64,000 nucleotides of DNA from JBBQXK01 sp038209775 (GCA_038209775.1 JBBQXK010000013.1:15464-79463); one strand, 5' to 3'. Numbered from the stretch's first letter, positions 44,994 to 54,922 are shown. Notes: a model not told the origin generated them from the sequence alone. Made by a program: numbers and translations.

Positions 44994-45993
44994 AGCGGAT
45001 CCTCGGGTCCAGAAGGCCGTACAGGACATCGGCGATCAGGTTGAAAAGAACGATCAGCACGGCAAAGATAAAGGCCAGCGTCTGCACCGTCGGCAGGTCG
45101 TTGGCGCGGATCGCCAGGATCAGCGCCGCCCCGATGCCGTTCACGCCAAAGAGGTTTTCGGTGATGATCGCCCCGCCAAAGATCGACGGGATACCCAATG
45201 CGATGACCGTCACCACCGGGATCAGCGAATTGCGCAGGACGTGTTTCAGCACGACCGTGCGTTCTGACATACCCTTGGCCCGCGCCGTGCGGACATAATC
45301 CATCCCCATGTTGTCGAGCATCGACGACCGCATGTAACGGCTGATCGCGGCGGCATTGGCCAGCCCCAGCGTCATCACCGGCAGCGCCATCTGCTGCAGT
45401 TGTTTGACGAAGGAATCCCAGTCGGTCACCGACAGGTTGGTGTCGTACTTGGTCGGGAACCAGCCAAGGCCCACGGCGAAGATAATGATAAGGAGTGTGC
45501 CGGTAAAGAACGTGGGCACCGAAAACCCGATCATGGCAAAGGCCGTACCGGCCTGATCGAACCACGAATACTGGCGGTAGGCGGAATAGATGCCGATGGG
45601 CAGCGCGATCATCACGCCGACCAGATAGGCGGTGCCGATGACGATCAGGGTTTGCGGAATACGCTGGCCGATGATGGTGAACACCGGGCTGCGCGTCTGC
45701 CATGACAACAGGCGCTGCTCGCCCTCGGACCAGGTGGTGCCAAAGATGCTGTCGAACAGCACCGCCGGTTCCACCCAGAAGAACTGGCGCAGCCACAGCA
45801 CATAGCGCACGAATACCGGCTGATCGGCACCCATCGCCTCGATCATCTTCTGGCGCACGTCGGGGGGGACGGTCAGGGGTATTTCGGACATCGGCGATCC
45901 GGGGGCCAGATCGACCAGAAGGAAGATCACCAGACTGATGACCAGCAGGGTCGGGATGGCCAAGAGCAATCTGCGGAGCGTGAATGTCAGCAT
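44986..45993 (-). CDS. Dipeptide/oligopeptide-type ABC permease (DppB/OppB-like)
   Basis: A 335-residue permease with an N-terminal anchor helix and the EAA loop MDYVRTARAKGMSERTVVLKH. It forms the membrane channel with the DppC-like protein. It follows the binding protein gene by 76 bases. Substrate unknown; the neighbouring deacylases suggest peptides or acylated amino acids. Confidence 0.92.
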   Translation of the reverse strand: MLTFTLRRLLLAIPTLLVISLVIFLLVDLAPGSPMSEIPLTVPPDVRQKMIEAMGADQPVFVRYVLWLRQFFWVEPAVLFDSIFGTTWSEGEQRLLSWQTRSPVFTIIGQRIPQTLIVIGTAYLVGVMIALPIGIYSAYRQYSWFDQAGTAFAMIGFSVPTFFTGTLLIIIFAVGLGWFPTKYDTNLSVTDWDSFVKQLQQMALPVMTLGLANAAAISRYMRSSMLDNMGMDYVRTARAKGMSERTVVLKHVLRNSLIPVVTVIALGIPSIFGGAIITENLFGVNGIGAALILAIRANDLPTVQTLAFIFAVLIVLFNLIADVLYGLLDPRIRYD

Positions 45994-46069
45994 GTGCTGC
46001 GACGCCTTGGGTCAGAGGGGGGGAACGGCGGGGCGGGGCCGCAGGGTGCGGCCCCGCCCGTGGGTCAGA

Positions 46070-47773
46070 TCACTTCACGCGGCTCCAGTCCGCGACGTTC
46101 CACAACTCGATGTCCCAGGCGTTGATCTTGACACCGGCCAGCGCGTTGGAATGTGCCGACAGCGTGCCACGATGCACCAGCGGGATCACGGTGAACGAGT
46201 CTTTGGTCACCATGTCGTTCAGCTTTTTGGCAATCTCCTGACGTTTCGCGAGGTCGGTCGTCCCGCTCAGTTCCCCGATCAGTGCGTCATAGGCCGGGTC
46301 GCAGAAGCGGTTCATGTTCTCACCCTGCCACTGGTTCTCGGGCGAGGGGGCGTTCTTGCACTGGTACTGCGACAGGTACACCTCGGGGTCGGTTCCGTCC
46401 GAGTTGTTGGCGTACATCTCGACGTCGGCATAGAATTTCTGGAACGTGTCGGGTGACCCCGCATCGCCGCCAAAGAACACCGACGGGTCGATGGCCTTCA
46501 GTTCCACCTCGACGCCCAGTTCCGTCCACCAGTCCTTGACCAGCGCCTGGAAGTCCTGGCGTACCGGGTTGACGGTGGTCTGATAGAGGATCGACAGTTT
46601 CTTGCCGTCCTTGTCGCGGATGCCGTCGCCGTCGCTGTCGGTCCAGCCGGCCGCGTCCAGCAGGGCCATCGCACCCGGCATGTCCTGTGCGATGCAGCCG
46701 GTGTTGTCAGACGCCCATGAAGCGGGGGCAGGAACCACGTTGCAGGTGGGCTGACCGCCCGCACCATAGCCGACCTCGACCAGAATCGCGCGATCAATGG
46801 CCTTGGACAGGGCCTCGCGTACGCGGATGTCCGACAGCACCGGGTGCGGGTGCTTGGCGGTAGAACGCTCACCCTCGGGCAGGTCGGCCGAGGGGTCGGT
46901 CATGTTCATCTCGATCCGCTCGACCAGCGTGCCAAAGGCCACCACGAATTGCCCCTTGCCGGCGGCGGTCATCGCGGCCTGGCTGTCGGGCGGGATCTGG
47001 GTGTTCCAGGCATAGTCGAACTCGCCCGTTTCCATCACCGCGCGGGCCGAGCTTTCGGCATCGCCGCCGCCCTTGATGATCGCCGTGGCAAAGGCGGGCT
47101 TTGACGGATCGCGGTAGTTCGGGTTGGCCGCATAGGACACGGTATCGTTGACGGTAAAGCCCGTCACGGTGAACGGCCCGGTGCCGATGGGCCCGTTGTT
47201 GGCATCGGTGCAGGTGGGGGCGGCGGCGCCAAGGCAATTGGCGAACTGCGCCTTTTGCAGCAGGGGTGCCAGCGCACCCACAAAGGCGGTATACGGGTTG
47301 GGCTTGGGTCCGGTGAAGGTGATCTTGATGGTCGATGCATCGACCGCTTCGACCGACTTCACGCCGTCATACTTGGACGCCTGCGCACAGCCGCCTTCGG
47401 GGTGGGTGCAGTATTGCCAGGTAAAGATCGCGTCGTCGGCGGTCACAGCCGAGCCGTCGGACCACAAGAGGCCGGGGATCAGTTTCCAGGTGATCGAGGT
47501 CTGGTCGGCCGAGATGCCGCCGTTGTCCAGCGTCGGAATCTCCGTCACCAGTTTCGGAATGACGTTGCCCTGTTCGTCAAAACCGGCAAGCGGTTCGACG
47601 ACCATCCCGGCCCCGTTCACGTCCTTGGTGCCCGATGACAGGTAGGGGTTCAGCGTGGATACGGCCTGCGGGAAGGTCAGCTTGACCTCGCCGTCACTGC
47701 CGCGTTCGGCCCATGCCGCAGGGGCCAGCGCCATCATGGCCGCCGCTCCCAAAAGCGTTGTTCTCAGTTTCAT
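46070..47773 (-). CDS. Peptide-type ABC transporter substrate-binding protein (SBP family 5)
   Basis: A 567-residue periplasmic binding protein with a signal peptide (LLGAAAMMALAPAAWA, cut near residue 22). Family 5 features include GVSFDW-like ligand lobes, LSKAIDRAILVEVGYG and DSDGDGIRDKDGKKL, an Asp-rich loop that may bind calcium. Its ATG overlaps the stop of the upstream ATPase gene (ATGA). Placement after the ATPases and before the permeases is less usual than binding protein first. Confidence 0.92.
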   Translation of the reverse strand: MKLRTTLLGAAAMMALAPAAWAERGSDGEVKLTFPQAVSTLNPYLSSGTKDVNGAGMVVEPLAGFDEQGNVIPKLVTEIPTLDNGGISADQTSITWKLIPGLLWSDGSAVTADDAIFTWQYCTHPEGGCAQASKYDGVKSVEAVDASTIKITFTGPKPNPYTAFVGALAPLLQKAQFANCLGAAAPTCTDANNGPIGTGPFTVTGFTVNDTVSYAANPNYRDPSKPAFATAIIKGGGDAESSARAVMETGEFDYAWNTQIPPDSQAAMTAAGKGQFVVAFGTLVERIEMNMTDPSADLPEGERSTAKHPHPVLSDIRVREALSKAIDRAILVEVGYGAGGQPTCNVVPAPASWASDNTGCIAQDMPGAMALLDAAGWTDSDGDGIRDKDGKKLSILYQTTVNPVRQDFQALVKDWWTELGVEVELKAIDPSVFFGGDAGSPDTFQKFYADVEMYANNSDGTDPEVYLSQYQCKNAPSPENQWQGENMNRFCDPAYDALIGELSGTTDLAKRQEIAKKLNDMVTKDSFTVIPLVHRGTLSAHSNALAGVKINAWDIELWNVADWSRVK

Positions 47774-48843
47774 GCAGTTTCTCCTTGTTGGATGTGCTCA
47801 TGGGCCCCATGGCCGCCGGTTGATCCGGGGCGCGTGTCTTTTGTGGCATCGGCAAAGAGGTGGCAGGCAACCCAGCGGTCGCCGCGCACCAGTTGCAGAT
47901 CAGGTTTCACCTCGCGGCAGACCGGCATCACTTCCGGGCAGCGGGTGCAGAAATTGCAGCCTTTCGGCGGGTTCGATGGTGATGGAACATCGCCGCGCAA
48001 GATGATGCGCTGGCGTGTTTTTTCGCGGACAGGGTCAGGCTCTGGCACCGCCGACAGCAGCGCCTTGGCATAGGGGTGCAGCGGATCGGAATAAAGTGCC
48101 GCGCGGGGCGACAACTCGGCAATCCGGCCCAGATACATCACCGCAACGCGGCTGGCGAGGTGGCGCACCATCGACAGGTCGTGGCTGATGAACAGGTACG
48201 TCAGGCCCAGCTTTTCCTGCAGGTCTTCCAGCAGGTTCACCACCTGCGCCTGGATCGACACGTCAAGGGCCGCGATGGGTTCGTCGCAGACGATGAACTT
48301 GGGGTTCAGCGCCAGCGCCCGTGCAATGCCGATGCGCTGCCGCTGCCCGCCCGAAAACGCATGCGGATAGCGGTTGGCGAACAGCCGGTTCAGGCCAACC
48401 GCATCCATCAGTTCCAGCACACGGTCGCGTTTTTTGGCCGCCGTCCAGTCGGTGTGTTCGTCCAGCGGTTCGGCGATGATCTGCGTCACCGTTATGCGCG
48501 GGTTCAGGCTGGCTTGCGGGTCCTGGAACACCATCTGCATCTGGGGCCGCTTCTTGCGCAGCGCCTCGGGGGCCAGTGCCGCCACATCCTCGCCGTCGAT
48601 CTCGACGCTGCCGGCGGTCGGTTCATAGAGCCGCAAAAGCGCACGGCCCACGGTGGACTTGCCGCAGCCGCTTTCGCCCACAAGGCCCAGCGTTTCGCCC
48701 CGGGGGATGTCAAAGCTGACGCCATCCACCGCCTTCACATCGCCGGTATGGCGGCGCAAAAGGCCCGAATAGATCGGAAAGTACATCTTGAGGTCGCGCA
48801 CGCGGACCAGCATGTCACCTGCGCCAGCAGCACCCCTATCCAT
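47770..48843 (-). CDS. Peptide-type ABC transporter ATPase (DppF/OppF-like)
   Basis: A 357-residue ATPase with Walker A GESGCGKST, signature FSGGQRQRIGIARAL and the C-terminal Cys-containing region (GCNFCTRCPEVMPVC) that binds an iron-sulfur cluster in related Dpp/Opp ATPases. The ATG at 48843 overlaps the preceding ATPase gene by 8 bases. Works as a heterodimer with the DppD-like protein. Confidence 0.92.
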   Translation of the reverse strand: MDRGAAGAGDMLVRVRDLKMYFPIYSGLLRRHTGDVKAVDGVSFDIPRGETLGLVGESGCGKSTVGRALLRLYEPTAGSVEIDGEDVAALAPEALRKKRPQMQMVFQDPQASLNPRITVTQIIAEPLDEHTDWTAAKKRDRVLELMDAVGLNRLFANRYPHAFSGGQRQRIGIARALALNPKFIVCDEPIAALDVSIQAQVVNLLEDLQEKLGLTYLFISHDLSMVRHLASRVAVMYLGRIAELSPRAALYSDPLHPYAKALLSAVPEPDPVREKTRQRIILRGDVPSPSNPPKGCNFCTRCPEVMPVCREVKPDLQLVRGDRWVACHLFADATKDTRPGSTGGHGAHEHIQQGETA

Positions 48844-49867
48844 GTGCCGCCACCGCGCTGTTGTCGGCCACGGGCGCATCCCAGTGACAGGCCACGTCAT
48901 GCCCGTGCCCAACGCGCGCGCCCGCCACGCCACGCCGAAGGGGGTTTTCACGGTGGCAGCGGTCGAACGCATGGCTGCAACGGTCGCGGAACGGACAGGC
49001 CGTGGGGGCGGACCCCAGGATTGGCGGCTGCCCCTGAATCACCCGCAGGCGCGATGCCCGCCCGCCGGTCAGCGACGGGATCGTCTGCAACAGCGCGCGG
49101 GTATAGGGGTGCTGCGGATTGGCGAACAGTTCCGCCACCGGGGCCTGTTCCACGATCTGCCCGCCGTACATCACCATCACCCGGTCGGCGATGCCCGCGA
49201 TCACCCCAAGGTCATGGGTGATCCAGACAATCGCCATGCCCAGCTTTTTGCGCAGATCGCGCACCAGTTCCAGAATCTGCGCCTGAATGGTGACGTCCAG
49301 CGCCGTCGTCGGCTCATCCGCGATCAAAACCTCGGGGTCGCAGGCCAATGCGATGGCAATCATCACCCGCTGCCGCATGCCGCCCGAAAACTGGTGCGGG
49401 TAATCGCCCAGCCGCCGCTTTGCATCGGGGATGCCGACCAGTTCCAGCAATTCCACCGCCCGCGCCGCCGCCTGCACCTTGGTCATGCCCATATGGGTGC
49501 GCAGGGGTTCCATGATCTGGTTGCCGACGGTGAACACCGGGTTGAGGCTGGTCATCGGATCCTGGAACACGAACCCGATCCGCCGCCCGCGGATCGCGCG
49601 CAGGGCCTCTGGCGGGATCTTCAGGATATCGGTATCGCCCAGCCAGACCTCACCCGCCCGCACATCGGCGGGGGGGGATGGCAACAGCCCGATCAGCGAC
49701 ATCATCGTGACCGACTTGCCCGACCCGCTTTCGCCGACAACGCCCAACAACTCACCGGGTTGCAGATGGAAGCTGACGGAGTTGACCGCATGCACCTCGC
49801 CAGAGCGGGTACGGAATACCGTCTGCAAGCCCCTTACATCAAGGACGGGCTTCGCCCCATCGGGCAT
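48836..49867 (-). CDS. Peptide-type ABC transporter ATPase (DppD/OppD-like)
   Basis: A 343-residue ATPase with Walker A GESGSGKSV, FSGGMRQRVMIAIALAC and the C-terminal oligopeptide motif (ACPFRDRCSHAFDRC). First gene of the transporter operon; the ATG at 49867 fits the family start. The 232-base gap to the divergent argE-like gene contains the promoters of both units and no further gene. Confidence 0.92.
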   Translation of the reverse strand: MPDGAKPVLDVRGLQTVFRTRSGEVHAVNSVSFHLQPGELLGVVGESGSGKSVTMMSLIGLLPSPPADVRAGEVWLGDTDILKIPPEALRAIRGRRIGFVFQDPMTSLNPVFTVGNQIMEPLRTHMGMTKVQAAARAVELLELVGIPDAKRRLGDYPHQFSGGMRQRVMIAIALACDPEVLIADEPTTALDVTIQAQILELVRDLRKKLGMAIVWITHDLGVIAGIADRVMVMYGGQIVEQAPVAELFANPQHPYTRALLQTIPSLTGGRASRLRVIQGQPPILGSAPTACPFRDRCSHAFDRCHRENPLRRGVAGARVGHGHDVACHWDAPVADNSAVAAHG

Positions 49868-50099
49868 ATGACGCTCCCAGTTCTTTGTTTTTTCTTGTTT
49901 TTTGGCAGGTCGCGGTTTTCCGGACCCCTGTTGTGACACCAGTCTTGACGATTTTGTGCAACCCCGCAACAAACTTTCGTGGGCGGGGGTGCTTTCCTTG
50001 GCGACAGCCTTTGCTGCATCGCGGCACGCGGGCGGCCGGGGTTGACCCTGCCCGGACCCCGGCGCAGTCTTTGCCCGCCAATCCTGCCAGGAGCGTGAC

Positions 50100-51263
50100 A
50101 TGCCCGAACGTCTGACCCCCCGCGCCATTCTTGACCGGCTGGTGGCCTTTCCGACGGTCAGTTCCGCGTCGAACCTCGACCTCATCGGCTGGGTCGAGGA
50201 CTATTTTGATGATTGGGGCATCACTGCGCACCGGGTGTTCAGCGATGACCGCACCAAAGCCTCGCTTTACGCCCATATCGGGCCGGATGTGGCGGGCGGC
50301 GTGATCCTGTCGGGGCATTCCGATGTGGTGCCGGTGGTCGGTCAACCGTGGACCGCTGACCCCTGGACGGTGACCGAGCGTGACGGGCGGCTTTACGGGC
50401 GGGGCACCTGTGACATGAAGGGGTTTCTGGCACTGTCGCTGGCCTCCGTGCCCTTGGCAGTTGAAGGTGCGCTGAAGCGCCCGCTGCAGATCGCGATTTC
50501 CTATGACGAAGAGGTCGGCTGTACCGGCGCGCCGCCGATGATCCGCGCCATGGCCGCCAACCTGCCACGCGCCGGGGCCGTGATCGTGGGCGAACCCAGC
50601 CGAATGAAGGTGGTGACCGGGCACAAGGGCGGGATGGGCTATTCCGTGCATGTGAAAGGGTTCGAGGTTCATTCTTCGCTGCTGCCCGACGGCGTCTCGG
50701 CGATCATGGAGGCCGCCAGGCTGATCCAGTGGGCCAACCTGCGCAACGCCGAATTGCAGGCGGCACCTGTGGCCGCCATGTCGGGGCTGTTCGTGCCACC
50801 GTTTACCACGCTGCACACCGGCATGATCACGGGCGGCACGGCGCATAACATCACGGCCGGCGACTGCACGTTCAGCATTGAATTCCGTGTCGTTCCCGGG
50901 GAAGACCCCGAAGACTGGGCCCGCCGGTTCGAGGCCGAGGTGGCAACGCGTGCGGCGTCAATGCGCGCCGTCCGCCCCGAGGCAGGGATCACGCTGGAGC
51001 GGTTCTTCGATGTGCCGGCCCTTGCCCCCGAAACCGATGGAGCGGCCGAGGCACTGGCGCGCCGCCTGACCGGCGACAACGCCAGCCACATGGTCAGCTA
51101 CGGCACCGAGGCCGGTCAGTTCCAGGACGCAGGCTATTCCTGCGTCGTCTGCGGCCCGGGCGACATCGCACAGGCGCATCAGGCCGACGAATACCTTGAG
51201 GTGTCCGAGTTTGACGCGGGCTGGGTGTTCATGCAGGCACTTTTGCGGGACCTCGCGGCGTGA
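50100..51263 (+). CDS. argE: Acetylornithine deacetylase-type M20 metallopeptidase
   Basis: Zinc or cobalt dependent deacylase, 387 residues, typical ArgE length. ILSGHSDVVPV and GRGTCDMKGF give metal ligands, SYDEEVGCTG the catalytic Glu pair. The ATG is preceded by AGGAG. Genuine ArgE removes acetyl from N-acetylornithine, but this copy lies beside a peptide transporter and an amino acid oxidase-like gene, so a catabolic role on another N-acyl amino acid is equally possible. Its stop overlaps the next start (GTGA). Confidence 0.85.
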   Translation: MPERLTPRAILDRLVAFPTVSSASNLDLIGWVEDYFDDWGITAHRVFSDDRTKASLYAHIGPDVAGGVILSGHSDVVPVVGQPWTADPWTVTERDGRLYGRGTCDMKGFLALSLASVPLAVEGALKRPLQIAISYDEEVGCTGAPPMIRAMAANLPRAGAVIVGEPSRMKVVTGHKGGMGYSVHVKGFEVHSSLLPDGVSAIMEAARLIQWANLRNAELQAAPVAAMSGLFVPPFTTLHTGMITGGTAHNITAGDCTFSIEFRVVPGEDPEDWARRFEAEVATRAASMRAVRPEAGITLERFFDVPALAPETDGAAEALARRLTGDNASHMVSYGTEAGQFQDAGYSCVVCGPGDIAQAHQADEYLEVSEFDAGWVFMQALLRDLAA

Positions 51264-52597
51264 GCTTTCCCTTCCGGGGCCTGCCGCCCCTGCGCCATCC
51301 GGGGCCGCCACCTGCGCAAACCGATGTGGTGGTGCTGGGCGGTGGCGTCATCGGGGTGATGACGGCGTGGCATCTGGTGGCGCGCGGTCAGCGGGTGGTG
51401 GTCTGCGAAAAGGGCCGGATCGGGGCCGAGCAGTCGGGCCGCAACTGGGGCTGGATCCGCCAGCAGGGGCGCGATCCGGGCGAGTTGCCGATCATGGTGG
51501 AATCGCTGCGCATCTGGAAATCGCTGGCGCAAGAGGTCGGCCCGGGGTTGGGGTTCCGCCAGACGGGGGTGATGTACCTTGCCCGGACTGCGGCCGAAAT
51601 GGCGGGCTTCGACGCCTGGATGACCCACGCGCGGGCCCATGATCTGGATACCGAAATGGTGTCCGCGACGGGCGTCACGGGCCATATCAAGGGGCAGGGG
51701 GGCTGGATCGGCGGCCTCTATACCCCCTCTGATGCCCGCGCAGAACCCTGGGCCGCGCTGCCGCTGATCGCGGCAGAGGCCGCCCGGCGCGGCGTCGTCA
51801 TCGCCGAGGGCTGTGCGGTGCGGTCGCTGGATATCGCTAGCGGCCGGGTCGCGGGCGTCATCACCGAGGCCGGGCGCATCGCCGCGCCGCAGGTGGTGGT
51901 GGCAGGCGGGGCATGGTCGCGGCTGTTCCTTGGCGCGCACGGCGTCATGATCCCGCAGCTGTCGGTGCTGGCCTCGGTGGCGGCGACAGGCCCGATGCCC
52001 GAGGTCTTTGCGGGCAATGCGGCGGATGACGTGTTTGCCTTCCGCCGCCGTGCCGATGGTGGCTATACACTTGCGCCGGGCGCCGAGCATGATTTCTTCC
52101 CCGGCCGCGATGCCATCGCCAGCTTGCACACCTTTCTGCCGATCCTCAGGAAAGACTGGCGTTCGACCCATTTCCGCCCCCTCGCCCCGCGCGGCTATCC
52201 CGACGCCTGGACCACCCCCCGCCACTGGTCCCCCGACGCCCCATCCCCGTTTGAAAAACTGCGCATCCTCGACCCGGCACCCAACATGGCCACAATCGGG
52301 CGCGTGCAGGACGCCTTCGCCCGCGCCTTCCCTGCCCTTGGCCGCCCGGTCCTCAAATCCGCCTGGGCCGGCATGATCGACACCATGCCCGATGTGGTGC
52401 CGGTGATCGACCATGCCCCGATCCCCGGCCTGACCATCGCCACGGGGATGAGCGGGCACGGCTTTGGCATCGGCCCCGGCGTGGGCCGCGTGGTGGCTGA
52501 CATGGTCGCGGATCACGACCCGGGCCATGACCTCTCCCGCTTCCGCCTCGCGCGCTTTACCGACGGCAGCGTGATCGCCCCGGGCCCCAGCCTCTGA
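51260..52597 (+). CDS. FAD-dependent oxidoreductase (DadA/glycine oxidase-like)
   Basis: A 445-residue flavoprotein of the D-amino acid dehydrogenase superfamily. The FAD site VVVLGGGVIGVMTAWHLVARG is near residues 23-43, and the C-terminal GMSGHGFGIGPGVGR is the second flavin motif; SGRNWGWIRQQGRD follows the FAD-binding region. It uses GTG overlapping the argE-like stop. The probable role is oxidation of the amine released by the deacylases (inference). Confidence 0.87.
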   Translation: MSFPFRGLPPLRHPGPPPAQTDVVVLGGGVIGVMTAWHLVARGQRVVVCEKGRIGAEQSGRNWGWIRQQGRDPGELPIMVESLRIWKSLAQEVGPGLGFRQTGVMYLARTAAEMAGFDAWMTHARAHDLDTEMVSATGVTGHIKGQGGWIGGLYTPSDARAEPWAALPLIAAEAARRGVVIAEGCAVRSLDIASGRVAGVITEAGRIAAPQVVVAGGAWSRLFLGAHGVMIPQLSVLASVAATGPMPEVFAGNAADDVFAFRRRADGGYTLAPGAEHDFFPGRDAIASLHTFLPILRKDWRSTHFRPLAPRGYPDAWTTPRHWSPDAPSPFEKLRILDPAPNMATIGRVQDAFARAFPALGRPVLKSAWAGMIDTMPDVVPVIDHAPIPGLTIATGMSGHGFGIGPGVGRVVADMVADHDPGHDLSRFRLARFTDGSVIAPGPSL

Positions 52598-52605
52598 TCC
52601 TCCGG

Positions 52606-52660
52606 CTTTTTCTGTCCCCAAATATCCCACGGGGGGTGCGGGGGGTGTGAAACCCCCCGC
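52606..52660. repeat. Dispersed GC-hairpin repeat, copy 9
   Basis: CTTTTTCTGTCCCCAAATAT, then CCCACGGGGGG and a hairpin GCGGGGGG / CCCCCCGC around TGTGAAA (52638-52660). Unlike most copies it lies between two genes of the same direction, after the FAD oxidoreductase. Confidence 0.8.
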
Positions 52661-52746
52661 TTCTGCCCGTGCCGCAAGCGCAGACGTTCGCCCCTTGCCG
52701 TCCCGCCCCGACAGGTTCACCCTTGCCGCCAACAAGGAGCCCTCCC

Positions 52747-53913
52747 ATGCCCGTCAAGAACCGCATAGCCGACATGCTGCCCGAACTGACCGCGATCCGG
52801 CACGATTTCCACGAACACCCCGAGTTGTTGTTCGACGTCCACCGCACCGCCGCTCGGGTGGCGGACCTCTTGCGCGAATATGGCTGTGACGAGGTGGTGA
52901 CGGGTATCGGGCGGACCGGGGTCGTCGGCGTCATCAAGGGCCGCACCGACAGCGCGGGCCGCGTGGTGGGCCTGCGCGCCGACATGGACGCGCTGCCGAT
53001 CATCGAACAGACGGGTGCCGCCTATGCATCGAAAACCCCGGGAAAGATGCACGCCTGCGGCCACGACGGGCATACCACGATGCTGCTGGGTGCCGCGAAA
53101 TACCTGGCCGAGACGCGCAATTTCGACGGCACCACTGTGGTGATCTTCCAGCCGGCAGAGGAAGGCGGCGGCGGCGGGCGTGAGATGGTGGCGGACGGCA
53201 TGATGACGCGCTGGAACATCGCGGAAGTCTACGGCATGCACAACATGCCGGGCATCCCGCTTGGTCATTTCGCGATCCGCCCGGGGGCGGTGATGGCCGC
53301 CGCCGACCAGTTCGACATCGTGGTGACCGGCAAGGGCGGGCACGCGGCCAAACCGCACGACTGCGTCGATACCACCGTCGTCGCCGCCCACATCATCGTG
53401 GCGATGCAAACCATCGCCAGCCGCAACGTCGATCCGATGAAACAGATCGTCGTCAGCATCTGCACGGTCGAGACCGACAGCACCGCGCACAACGTCATCC
53501 CGCAGGTGGTCAAGCTCAAGGGCACCGTCCGCACCATGGACCCGGGCGTGCAGAATCAGGTCCAGGCCGCCATCGCGCGGATTGCCGAAGGCACGGCGAT
53601 GGCACTGGGGGCGAAGGCCGAACTCCACTACAACCGCGGCTATCCGGTTACCATCAACACCCCCGAAAACACCGGCTTTGCCGCCGAGGTGGCGCGCGCC
53701 GTGTCGGGCCATATCGACACCGATGTGGCGCCAGTGATGGGGGCCGAGGATTTCAGCTTCATGCTGAACGAACGCCCCGGCGCCTATATCTTCCTGGGCA
53801 ACGGCGACACCGCGATGGTGCATCACCCCGCCTACAACTTTGACGACAACGCCATCCCGTTCGGCGCAAGCTGGTACGCCGGCATGGCCGAGGCGCGGAT
53901 GCCTGCGGGCTGA
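52747..53913 (+). CDS. M20D amidohydrolase (hippurate hydrolase/aminoacylase type)
   Basis: A 388-residue metal-dependent amidohydrolase. HDFHEHPELLFD, GLRADMDALP, HACGHDGHTTML and FQPAEEGGGGGREM are the M20D signatures with the metal-binding residues. It releases amino acids from N-acyl, aryl or similar conjugates. AACAAGGAG is just upstream of the ATG at 52747. Same direction as the argE-like and FAD oxidoreductase genes, 150 bases downstream. Confidence 0.9.
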   Translation: MPVKNRIADMLPELTAIRHDFHEHPELLFDVHRTAARVADLLREYGCDEVVTGIGRTGVVGVIKGRTDSAGRVVGLRADMDALPIIEQTGAAYASKTPGKMHACGHDGHTTMLLGAAKYLAETRNFDGTTVVIFQPAEEGGGGGREMVADGMMTRWNIAEVYGMHNMPGIPLGHFAIRPGAVMAAADQFDIVVTGKGGHAAKPHDCVDTTVVAAHIIVAMQTIASRNVDPMKQIVVSICTVETDSTAHNVIPQVVKLKGTVRTMDPGVQNQVQAAIARIAEGTAMALGAKAELHYNRGYPVTINTPENTGFAAEVARAVSGHIDTDVAPVMGAEDFSFMLNERPGAYIFLGNGDTAMVHHPAYNFDDNAIPFGASWYAGMAEARMPAG

Positions 53914-53947
53914 CGACCGTTCTGACGGGTGTTGCAGTCCCTTCGGG

Positions 53948-54769
53948 CTACAGCACTTCCGAGGCGACCTCGAAGTGCATCCCGTCCAGGATCGAGAAGT
54001 GCCCGCCCCAATAGAACCCGCAGTCGTGCGCCACGGCAACCATCTCGCGCACGCATCCCCGCGCGCCCATCATCGCGGGGATGGATTTGCGGGCGTTCCA
54101 ATGGGCGTTGATGTCGATGGCCGTACCCCAGGAATGGTTCGACAGGTTGGCAGCCGTTGCCGACTTCGATCCGCGCTTGAGCCGCAGGTTGAAAGACCCG
54201 TCGAAGGTCAGGATGCGGTCAAGAAGCCCCGCCTCCTCCCACCCGGCGAACATGTCGATCAGGCGTTGCGTGTGCTTCTTGTGCCAGTGGATCTTGCCGT
54301 TGGTCTTGGTCACGCCGGAATCAAGCGGCACCACGCAGTCCCGCAGTTGCGGGATGTCGACGGTCACGATGTTGTCTGCCTCAAAGCTGTTGGTCACCCT
54401 GATCTTTTCGGGGTTTGACGGCACCGGGGTATGGACGAAGGTGATCTCGCCGCACTTGGCCTGCATCGAGGCACCGCTTGGGGATGTGAGACCCGCCTTC
54501 TTCTTCGGCCAGTCCAGCCCCTGGTGGGCGGGCAGCGTGTCGAACGCCGGCGCCGCAAAGCCGCGCCCTTCCGAGACGGCAAAGCATTGCGCATCGAACG
54601 TCGGGCTGGCAGGCAATCCGAACCTTGACCGGAACCGCAGGACCTCGGCCTTGGTGTTCCCCCCGAATGACCCGTCAAGCGTCAGCGAGGCCGTCAATTC
54701 GTCGTTGAGATAGGCTTGCAACCGCCGGACATCATTGCCGAAAGTGCCCACGCCCAGAATATAAGCCAT
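53948..54769 (-). CDS. Peptidoglycan-binding M15-type peptidase (VanY/endolysin-like)
   Basis: A 273-residue protein with an N-terminal peptidoglycan-binding repeat (GTFGNDVRRLQAYLND; GSFGGNTKAEVLRFRSRFGL) and a C-terminal D,D-peptidase domain. SNHSWGTAIDINAHWN and GGHFSILDGMHFEV give the zinc ligands and catalytic acid of the M15 type. No clear signal peptide, as in phage endolysins, yet no other phage gene is nearby. The ATG at 54769 is preferred to one ten codons upstream. Confidence 0.8.
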   Translation of the reverse strand: MAYILGVGTFGNDVRRLQAYLNDELTASLTLDGSFGGNTKAEVLRFRSRFGLPASPTFDAQCFAVSEGRGFAAPAFDTLPAHQGLDWPKKKAGLTSPSGASMQAKCGEITFVHTPVPSNPEKIRVTNSFEADNIVTVDIPQLRDCVVPLDSGVTKTNGKIHWHKKHTQRLIDMFAGWEEAGLLDRILTFDGSFNLRLKRGSKSATAANLSNHSWGTAIDINAHWNARKSIPAMMGARGCVREMVAVAHDCGFYWGGHFSILDGMHFEVASEVL

Positions 54770-54922
54770 ACCGGTTTCCCCCGCCTTGCAGATCATCATT
54801 GCAAGACAACCGTTGCACGGCGACCCGAGTCGTTGGACAGGCTTCGCCCCGGTTCACGGATTTTTCACGCAGCGGCGCGGCCCCGGCGCGGAGCGTCGGC
54901 AAAGGCCCCGCAACCGACCGGT

